Shown: positions 4,728-9,846 of the stretch, one piece after another
Layout: each line of letters starts with the position of its first letter
How positions within the stretch are numbered: the first letter of the stretch is position 1
Source of the DNA: Oscillospiraceae bacterium
GTDB taxonomy: Bacteria > Bacillota > Clostridia > Oscillospirales > Ruminococcaceae
Direction: 5' to 3'
Assembly: GCA_017394565.1 (NCBI GenBank)
Contig: JAFPXW010000278.1
Location: 1-9,846, forward strand
DNA: 9,846 nt
Program-made: the position numbers and the translations under genes
Notes under the pieces: generated by a model
Told to the model about the DNA's origin: nothing
Seen by the model: only the letters and a program-made list of their open reading frames with translations
The model's database searches: none

Positions 4728-6896
4728 ATGCGCAATCCCGAACGCACGATCGGCGTCCTGACGGCATCCGCCAGCAATTCCGCGGAGCGTGAGCTGCTGC
4801 GCGGCGTGATCTCGCAGGCACAGGCGAATGGCGCTCACACCGCGGTTTTCTCCAATATCTACAATTTCGGCGAGCATAGCATGGAGATCATGAGCGAGCA
4901 TCATATTTACGAGCTGATCCGGTCGCAGGACATCGACGGGCTGATCGTCATTACGGAATCCTTTGCGGACGTGCAGCTCAAGCAGATGCTGGGAAAGCTG
5001 CTCTCCACGCTGACCATCCCGATCATAGCCGTCGGTGCGAAGCTGCCGGAATTTTCCGGCGTGAACTGCCATTATCTCAATACCGACGATGCGCAGGATC
5101 TGCAAAAGCTCACATCGCATCTCATCGAAGCCCACGGCTTCCGGACGATCGACCTGCTGACAGGGCAGAGAGACTCCGAGATCGCGCTGCTGCGTCAGCA
5201 GGGCTACGAAACCGCCCTCGCATCCCACGGCATCCCCATCGACGAGAAACGCATCCACTACGGGAATTTCTGGCTCGATTCCGGTAGAGCGCTTGCCGGA
5301 CGCTACGTCAGCGGCGAGCTTCCGCTGCCCGAAGCCATCCTCTGCGCCAACTGCCACATGGCGTTCGGGATCCTCGATGTGTTCGCACATTCCGGCATCC
5401 GCGTGCCGGAGCAAGTGACGGTCGTGAGCTACGAATATTCGGACGAACGGGTGCAGTACACGCCGCTGCTGACCTCGCTGCGCCGCGGCCGGGAGGAACT
5501 GGGCAGATGCGCGGCGGATGCGATGCTGGCACGGCTGCACGGCAGGGAACTGCCGGCATTCACACCGCCGGAAGGGGAGCTGGTCTGTGGCAAAAGCTGC
5601 ACTTGCGGCGTAGACGAAATGCATTATCTCGCCGACCTCGAACAAGCCCAGCGGCAGCACGGGCAGAATTTCTTCACGGTGTTCAACACGATGGAGCAGC
5701 GGCTGGTCGATTGCCGGAATCTGGACGAATTCACGCGCGTGGTCGGCGAATACCAGTGGATGATCCGCGACGCGGAGGCGGTGTATCTGTGCCTGTTCCG
5801 TGACTGGTACGACAGCGAGGAAAGCGCCCCCGACCGCGTGGTCTGCCGCTGCCTGACGACATGGCTGGACAACACGCCGTTTGAAACGGATCGTCTGGAA
5901 TTCCGGCGGTTGTTCCGGATGACGGACACACCGGCGGCGTTCTATTTTGTACCGGTCTTTTTCCGGATGCACCTGATGGGACACATCGTCCTGCGGTTCG
6001 GGAATACGGCAGGGTACGACAGTTTCCTTCATTATTGGGCAAAAACCGTGTCCCTTGCGCTCGAATACCTGCGCATGAAAAACGACCTGCGCTATCTCCT
6101 GCGCTGCCAGAATCTCTCCGAAACGCGCGATTCCCTCACGGATCTTTACACCGAACAGGGGCTTCGCTACGTCTATAATGCGATGGGCGAGATCTCCGGC
6201 AAAGAGTGCGTGATGCTCGTTGTGCGCGTGTGTCAGTTCGGGGACGTCCTCGGCACACGGCAGGAGCAGCGCGTGGAACGGATGCAGAAAATCGCCGGAA
6301 TGCTGCGGAAGCTCTGCGGCACGCATCACATTGCCGGACGAACGGGGGAGGACACCTTCGTCTGCCTGTTCCAGAAGGGCGAACCGGAACGATTGCGCGA
6401 TGCGGCGGTTTCGCTCCTGTTGCAGGAGGATTACATCGCGGAGTACGGGACGGATTCCTTCGCGTGTACGGCGCAGAAATGTGCTGGTCGGGGCTTCGGC
6501 GCGGTGTACGAGGCTTGCTGTGCCGGAGCAGAAGAAAGCCTTGCCGCACTCCGGAAACGGCGTGAGAACTACCATTTTCACCAGCTGTCGCCCATCCGGA
6601 ATGCGATCTATCTCTCGCCGCTGACGACCTTCGATCCGGCGGAGCTGCCGGAAGCGCTTGCGCAGGACAAGGATACCTTCCGGCACATTTATAAGAAGTG
6701 CTTCGGCATCAGCTTCCACAAAGACCGCATCCGGGCGCGGATCGCCAAGACCAAGCAGCTGCTCCTCCTGACGGATCTGAACACCACGGAGATCGCGGAA
6801 CAGTGCGGCTACAGCGACAGCAAGTACTTCCTTCACCAGTTTGTCAAGGAGACCGGTGTGACACCGATCGGGTACCGGAAACTGTTTGTGGAATGA
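4728..6896 (+). CDS. Regulator 2: LacI-type sensor, GGDEF-like and AraC-type DNA-binding domains
   Basis: A 722-residue paralogue of regulator 1, divergent from the pectate lyase. Residues about 6-285 are a LacI/GalR-type ligand-binding domain (ASHGIPIDEKRIHYGNFW; HSGIRVPEQVTVVSYE), followed by a Cys motif SCTC (C291, C293) in the same place as SCGCC in regulator 1. Residues about 300-455 are a GAF-like or unassigned middle. DSLTDLYTEQGL (468-479) and GRTGEDTF (537-544) mark a GGDEF-like domain whose signature reads TGEDT, probably inactive. The C-terminus (about 633-720) is an AraC domain with IAEQCGYSDSKYFLHQF. ATG 4728 is preferred over GTG 4719, which lies in the GGAGGTG ribosome site; regulator 1 has the same arrangement. 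A role as activator of the adjoining lyase, and perhaps of more distant pectin genes, is inferred from position and the tandem repeats. Confidence 0.85.
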   Translation: MRNPERTIGVLTASASNSAERELLRGVISQAQANGAHTAVFSNIYNFGEHSMEIMSEHHIYELIRSQDIDGLIVITESFADVQLKQMLGKLLSTLTIPIIAVGAKLPEFSGVNCHYLNTDDAQDLQKLTSHLIEAHGFRTIDLLTGQRDSEIALLRQQGYETALASHGIPIDEKRIHYGNFWLDSGRALAGRYVSGELPLPEAILCANCHMAFGILDVFAHSGIRVPEQVTVVSYEYSDERVQYTPLLTSLRRGREELGRCAADAMLARLHGRELPAFTPPEGELVCGKSCTCGVDEMHYLADLEQAQRQHGQNFFTVFNTMEQRLVDCRNLDEFTRVVGEYQWMIRDAEAVYLCLFRDWYDSEESAPDRVVCRCLTTWLDNTPFETDRLEFRRLFRMTDTPAAFYFVPVFFRMHLMGHIVLRFGNTAGYDSFLHYWAKTVSLALEYLRMKNDLRYLLRCQNLSETRDSLTDLYTEQGLRYVYNAMGEISGKECVMLVVRVCQFGDVLGTRQEQRVERMQKIAGMLRKLCGTHHIAGRTGEDTFVCLFQKGEPERLRDAAVSLLLQEDYIAEYGTDSFACTAQKCAGRGFGAVYEACCAGAEESLAALRKRRENYHFHQLSPIRNAIYLSPLTTFDPAELPEALAQDKDTFRHIYKKCFGISFHKDRIRARIAKTKQLLLLTDLNTTEIAEQCGYSDSKYFLHQFVKETGVTPIGYRKLFVE

Positions 6897-6951
6897 AGCA
6901 CGTTTCTCAATCTGTCAAGGGCGACAGTCCAAATTGCATAGAAAAAAATAG

Positions 6952-7023
6952 CCCCCTGCTCGGGGATCAGCAGGCAGCCGGCGAGTTTACGAGCGCAGCT
7001 GATCGCTTATGCAGAGCAGGGGG
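6952..7023 (-). terminator. Terminator of the DUF6465-like gene
   Basis: CCCCCTGCTC (6952-6961) pairs perfectly with GAGCAGGGGG (7014-7023). A 7-bp inner stem (GATCAGC 6965-6971 with GCTGATC 6998-7004) extends it. On the minus strand the stem is followed by CTA and seven T. The convergent regulator 2 has no T-tract terminator of its own and may end here too. The long branched arm is larger than an ordinary terminator. Confidence 0.7.
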
Positions 7024-7059
7024 TTGGGGTGGGGTGGCTCACAGGAGGCTGGCAACCCC

Positions 7060-7374
7060 TTATGTCAGGTCGATCTTGAATTCTGCATCGCCCTCACCAT
7101 TGACAGTGTAGTAGGCGGCATTTTCCTCCGGCTTGACGTAGATCCTGAAATCGGTGACGTGCTTGCGGCGATGCACGGATTTGTATGCCTTGTATGCCTT
7201 TTCTGCGATTCCGGTGATGTCAAATTCCTTGTCGCCGACCTGCACAAGGGTGGTGAGGACAGCTTCCTGCTTGGTCTCGATGGCTTTTTTCGCAGGCTTC
7301 ATCGCGATCTTCTTCTTTTCGGGAGCCATTGCGATTTTTTTCGGGGTAGTTTCGGACTTCGGTTTTCTTGGCAT
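7060..7374 (-). CDS. Small DUF6465-like protein with a Lys/Ala-rich N-terminus
   Basis: A 104-residue protein of unknown function. The first 35 residues are rich in Lys, Pro and Ala (MPRKPKSETTPKKIAMAPEK), probably disordered and strongly basic. The rest (about 38-104) is a compact domain ending RIYVKPEENAAYYTVNGEG and FKIDL, a signature I associate with the DUF6465 family of clostridial small proteins. There is no signal peptide or membrane segment. The ATG has GGAGG 9 bases upstream. It is transcribed alone from a near-perfect promoter and ends in a strong terminator, which suggests high expression. It sits between the pectin locus and the biotin operon without obvious link to either. The basic tail would allow nucleic acid binding, but nothing shows it. 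Confidence 0.75.
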   Translation of the reverse strand: MPRKPKSETTPKKIAMAPEKKKIAMKPAKKAIETKQEAVLTTLVQVGDKEFDITGIAEKAYKAYKSVHRRKHVTDFRIYVKPEENAAYYTVNGEGDAEFKIDLT

Positions 7375-7404
7375 AGAAACGCACCTCCAGACTTGTTTTT
7401 TATT

Positions 7405-7433
7405 ATTATAACACGTTGTAATCGCCCTGTCAA
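7405..7433 (-). promoter_or_regulatory. Consensus promoter of the DUF6465-like gene
   Basis: On the minus strand, TTGACA (7433-7428) and TATAAT (7410-7405) are both perfect and 17 bases apart, with a TG one base upstream of the -10 box. I see no operator at it, so constitutive high expression is likely. Confidence 0.85.
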
Positions 7434-7456
7434 GGGGAATTTTCTTTTCATCTCCA

Positions 7457-7490
7457 ATTGTAAACCAGATACAAAATTATAGTTGACAAT
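7457..7490 (+). promoter_or_regulatory. Predicted BirA operator of the biotin operon
   Basis: ATTGTAAAC (7457-7465) and GTTGACAAT (7482-7490) form an inverted repeat with one mismatch and a 16-base gap. This fits the known operator layout of the biotin repressor-ligase BirA (TTGTAAAC and GTTTACAA half-sites). The right half contains the -35 box, so bound BirA would block the polymerase. birA itself is not in the window. Confidence 0.75.
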
Positions 7491-7511
7491 CCGGAGACAA
7501 TATGCTATAAT
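7483..7511 (+). promoter_or_regulatory. Promoter of bioY-bioB-bioD
   Basis: A perfect TTGACA (7483-7488), 17-base spacer and perfect TATAAT (7506-7511), with TGC directly before the -10 box. The -35 box lies inside the predicted BirA operator. The leader before the bioY ATG is only about 24 bases, leaving no room for a riboswitch. Confidence 0.9.
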
Positions 7512-7541
7512 AAGAACCGACAAATCATTGTGAGGTGTGCT

Positions 7542-8090
7542 ATGAAAACAAAAGATCTGATCCTCATTGCGCTCTTTGCGGCGCTCATCACCGTGGGAGC
7601 CTACATCCGTGTGCCGGTTCCGGTGTGTCCCTTCACGCTGCAATTTCTGTTCACGACGCTGGCAGGACTGCTGCTGGGCAGCCGGAAAGGGGCGGCGGCC
7701 GTGGCGGTCTATGTCCTGATGGGACTTGCCGGCTTGCCGGTATTTATGGGCGGAGGCGGCATCGGCTACGTCCTCCAGCCGACATTCGGCTATCTGCCAG
7801 GCTTTGTCCTCGGCACATTCGTGACAGGTCATATCGCGCACAAGGGCGATGTGACCTTGCCGCGGCTGCTGTGGGCAGGCTTTGCAGGACTGCTGGTCGT
7901 GTATGCGATGGGAATGGCGTATTACTGGGCGATCAGCCGTTTCTGGCTGAAGGATCCGATCGGGATCGCGCCGCTGTTTCTGTATTGCTTTGTGCTGGCA
8001 GTACCGGGCGACATCTGCCTGTGTATGCTGTCCGCAGTCCTCGGAAAACGGCTTGTTCTCGTCGTGAAACAAACTTTCAAAATTGCCTGA
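7542..8090 (+). CDS. bioY: BioY, biotin-binding subunit of an ECF-type transporter
   Basis: A 182-residue integral membrane protein that captures biotin for import. It is the S component of an ECF transporter and needs the shared EcfT and EcfA subunits, which are not in this window. The family signature is clear: GLAGLPVFMGGGGIGYVLQP (61-80) followed by TFGYLPGF (81-88), and a late PGD (155-157). About six hydrophobic segments are visible, starting with LILIALFAALITVGAYI. Length is typical. The ATG at 7542 is preceded by GAGG; the GTG at 7530 is an extension of the same frame and lies too near the predicted transcript start. First gene of the operon, 15 bases before bioB, and under the predicted BirA operator. 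Confidence 0.93.
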   Translation: MKTKDLILIALFAALITVGAYIRVPVPVCPFTLQFLFTTLAGLLLGSRKGAAAVAVYVLMGLAGLPVFMGGGGIGYVLQPTFGYLPGFVLGTFVTGHIAHKGDVTLPRLLWAGFAGLLVVYAMGMAYYWAISRFWLKDPIGIAPLFLYCFVLAVPGDICLCMLSAVLGKRLVLVVKQTFKIA

Positions 8091-8105
8091 CAGGAGGAAA
8101 TGACA

Positions 8106-9092
8106 ATGCATATGACAACGCTTGCCGATGAGATCATCGCCGGACGCAGGATCACTCGCGCGGATGACCTGAACGCCTTTCTCACCGCCGACTTGCAGGA
8201 GCTTTGCAGCGGCGCTGACCGCATCCGGCGGCAGTTCTGCGGGGATCATGTCGATCTGTGCAGCATCATCAACGGCAAAAGCGGACGCTGCTCGGAGAAT
8301 TGCAGATTCTGTGCGCAGTCTGCCCACAATTGCACCGGCGTGGACGAATACGGCTTCCTTTCGACGGAAACCATCCTCACCGAGTGCCGCCACAATGAAG
8401 CACGCGGTGTGCATCGCTTCTCGATCGTGACCGCTGGGCGCACACTCAGTGATGCGGACTTTGCGAAAGCCGTCGATGCCTATGCGACCATGCACCGGGA
8501 AACGTCGATGCAGCTCTGCGGCTCGCACGGACTTCTGACGGACGAGCAGTTCCGCAAACTGAAAAACGCCGGGGTTTCGCGCTATCACTGCAATCTCGAA
8601 ACCTCGCGGCGGAATTTCCCGAATATCTGCACGACGCACACCTTCGACGACAAGATCGCCTGCATCCGGCGTGCGCAGAATGCAGGGCTGGAGGTCTGCT
8701 CCGGCGGCATTATCGGCATGGGCGAAACATGGGACGACCGCATCGACATGGCGCTGACGCTCGCGGAGCTCGGCGTGAATTCCGTCCCGATCAACGCCCT
8801 CATGCCCATCAAGGGCACACCGCTGGAGCATCTCAGACGCCTGACAGAAGATGATATTTTGCGGACAGTCGCGATCTTCCGGTACATTCTCCCGACCGCC
8901 AATATCCGCCTTGCGGCCGGACGCGACCTGATGGCGGACTGCGGAAAAACGGCATTCCTGTCGGGTGCGGATGCGACCATCACGGGCGATATGCTGACAA
9001 CTTCCGGCAATGATATTCAGGGCGATGTTGCCATGCTGCGGGGCATGGGATTTTCTGTGGAACGAAATTCCGGAAAGAAGGAACAGCCATGA
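8106..9092 (+). CDS. bioB: Biotin synthase BioB
   Basis: A 328-residue radical SAM enzyme that inserts sulfur into dethiobiotin, the last step of biotin synthesis. The radical SAM cluster motif CSENCRFC (C62, C66, C69) is intact. Conserved LCGSHG (C138), VCSGGIIGMGET (C198) and IRLAAGRD (R268, R273) follow. It differs from the E. coli type: the position of the first auxiliary-cluster cysteine (RFC in E. coli) is Ser106 (HRFSIVTAGR), and YNHN is YHCN (C162). The C-terminus reads ITGDMLTT, as in anaerobic Firmicutes. This may mean a different auxiliary cluster. ATG 8106 is chosen because AGGAGG is 8 bases upstream; ATG 8100 is too close and ATG 8112 too far. Its stop overlaps the bioD start (ATGA). 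Confidence 0.93.
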   Translation: MHMTTLADEIIAGRRITRADDLNAFLTADLQELCSGADRIRRQFCGDHVDLCSIINGKSGRCSENCRFCAQSAHNCTGVDEYGFLSTETILTECRHNEARGVHRFSIVTAGRTLSDADFAKAVDAYATMHRETSMQLCGSHGLLTDEQFRKLKNAGVSRYHCNLETSRRNFPNICTTHTFDDKIACIRRAQNAGLEVCSGGIIGMGETWDDRIDMALTLAELGVNSVPINALMPIKGTPLEHLRRLTEDDILRTVAIFRYILPTANIRLAAGRDLMADCGKTAFLSGADATITGDMLTTSGNDIQGDVAMLRGMGFSVERNSGKKEQP

Positions 9093-9846
9093 GCAAGGGA
9101 CTTTTCATCACCGGCACGGGAACCGACACCGGCAAGACCTACATCACGGGATTGCTTCTGAAAAAACTGCGAGAGACCGGCAAAACCTGCGCCTATTTCA
9201 AAGCCGCCATGAGCGGCAATGACCGCCGTCCGGACGGCAGTCTGATCCCGGGGGATGCGCTTCATGTGCAGACGGTTTCGGGGATCACGCAGCCCCTGGA
9301 GGAAATGTGTCCGTATGTCTACGAAACGGCCGTCTCGCCGCATCTGGCATCGAAGCTGGAGGGCGATCCGGTCGAACTTTCCGTCGTGACCGAAGCCTTC
9401 CGGAAACTGGACGCGCAGTATGATTTTGTCCTCACGGAAGGCAGCGGCGGCATCCTGTGTCCGCTGCGTTACGACGACCAGAAAGTATTTCTGGAGGACG
9501 TGATCCGCGCCATCGGCAAGCCCTCGCTGCTCATTGCGGACGCAGGACTCGGCACGATCAACAGCGTGGTGCTGACCGCGGAATACATGAAGCACCGCGG
9601 ACTTCCGGTCAGGGGCATCATTTTCAATCACTTCCATGCAGGCGATGTGATGGAGGAGGACAACAGGAAACTATGCGAGGAACTCACCGGCATTCCGGTC
9701 ATCGCCTGCGTGGAGGACGGCTGCACCGACCTTGCGCTGGATGCGGAACAGCTCGCAGCACTTTGTGAATCAATGCTAACAACTTTAGAAAACAAGCGGG
9801 TGCAGGGTGACTCCCCACGGGGTGGGGAGATGCTGAGCATCGCGAA
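9089..9846 (+). CDS. bioD: Dethiobiotin synthetase BioD, 3' end outside the window
   Basis: ATP-dependent enzyme that closes the ureido ring of dethiobiotin from diaminopelargonate and CO2, supplying the substrate of BioB. The P-loop GTGTDTGKT (9-17) is intact, with K38 in FKAAMSG, SPHLA (83-87), EGSGG (117-121) and LGTINSVVLT (154-163), all in the family order. The start overlaps the bioB stop (ATGA) and AAGGAA precedes it, so the two are translationally coupled. The usual family length is about 225-240 residues. Here 252 codons are open to the edge and the last 20 or so (ENKRVQGDSPRGGEM) do not look like BioD. They coincide with a palindromic stretch at 9811-9841, suggesting a repeat inserted at the 3' end. 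Partial because of the window end. Confidence 0.9.
   Translation, partial: MSKGLFITGTGTDTGKTYITGLLLKKLRETGKTCAYFKAAMSGNDRRPDGSLIPGDALHVQTVSGITQPLEEMCPYVYETAVSPHLASKLEGDPVELSVVTEAFRKLDAQYDFVLTEGSGGILCPLRYDDQKVFLEDVIRAIGKPSLLIADAGLGTINSVVLTAEYMKHRGLPVRGIIFNHFHAGDVMEEDNRKLCEELTGIPVIACVEDGCTDLALDAEQLAALCESMLTTLENKRVQGDSPRGGEMLSIA
9811..9846. repeat. Palindromic element at the 3' end of bioD (cut by the window edge)
   Basis: CTCCCCAC (9811-9818) and GTGGGGAG (9822-9829) form a perfect 8-bp stem with a 3-base loop. It runs straight into GATGCTGAGCATC (9829-9841), itself palindromic, and then GCGAA at the edge. The composition and compactness look like a REP- or MITE-type intergenic repeat. It could instead be the start of a terminator, but no T-tract is visible. 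Confidence 0.4.

Noticed and set aside
4590..6836. A 748-codon open frame on the minus strand opposite regulator 2
   Set aside because: It is the shadow of a GC-rich gene. The plus-strand protein has clear sensor and AraC motifs and a good ribosome site; the antisense product shows no recognisable domain and is rich in Arg, His and Gln, as shadows are.
7469..7477. ATACAAAAT near the biotin promoter, similar to the candidate operator core at 2509-2520
   Set aside because: Only 9 AT-rich bases match, it lacks the CTG part, and it falls in the spacer of the BirA operator; chance is enough.
7512..7541. Biotin riboswitch or T-box leader before bioY
   Set aside because: The leader is only about 24 bases; control is explained by the operator.
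7299..8831. A 510-codon minus-strand frame opposite bioY and bioB
   Set aside because: It covers two well-identified genes and the biotin promoter, has no ribosome site that I can see and no domain.
9811..9846. Start of a CRISPR array
   Set aside because: Only one palindromic unit is visible and it lies within an open bioD frame; no repeated spacing can be seen.

Overview
The window looks like a chromosomal segment of a Gram-positive, anaerobic gut bacterium close to Ruminococcus (Oscillospiraceae). The evidence is a pectate lyase ending in a type I dockerin, which is a cellulosome attachment module, strong GGAGG ribosome binding sites, TTGACA/TATAAT-like promoters, a DUF6465-type small protein and a clostridial-type biotin synthase. 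Species cannot be told from the sequence alone. Coding DNA is GC-rich and intergenic DNA is AT-rich.

Layout. Positions 1-180 hold no convincing gene, but contain nested inverted repeats that may be the end of a repeated or mobile element. A bidirectional hairpin terminator (183-213) follows. Regulator 1 (232-2409, minus) fuses a LacI-type sugar-sensor domain, a GAF-like middle, a degenerate GGDEF-like segment and a C-terminal AraC DNA-binding domain. Upstream of it, also on the minus strand, lies a secreted dockerin-bearing pectate lyase (2626-4387) broken by a one-base frameshift near 4058-4060. A 340-base divergent intergenic region follows, with a promoter for each direction and a tandem 21-bp-spaced direct repeat against the lyase -35 box. 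Regulator 2 (4728-6896, plus) is a paralogue of regulator 1 with the same architecture. Together these look like a pectin-degradation locus with two sensor-regulators flanking their likely target.

The second half is housekeeping. A small DUF6465-like gene (7060-7374, minus) has a consensus promoter and a terminator. Divergent from it is a biotin operon, bioY-bioB-bioD (7542 to the window end, plus). Its promoter is overlapped by an inverted repeat that fits a BirA operator, so biotin uptake and the last two steps of synthesis are probably repressed together when biotin is plentiful. bioD is still open at the window edge and its last codons run through a palindromic element.

Most notable: the double LacI-sensor/GGDEF-like/AraC regulators around a cellulosomal pectate lyase, a candidate operator motif shared by the lyase and regulator 1 promoters, the frameshift in the lyase, and a BioB whose cysteine pattern departs from the E. 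coli type.
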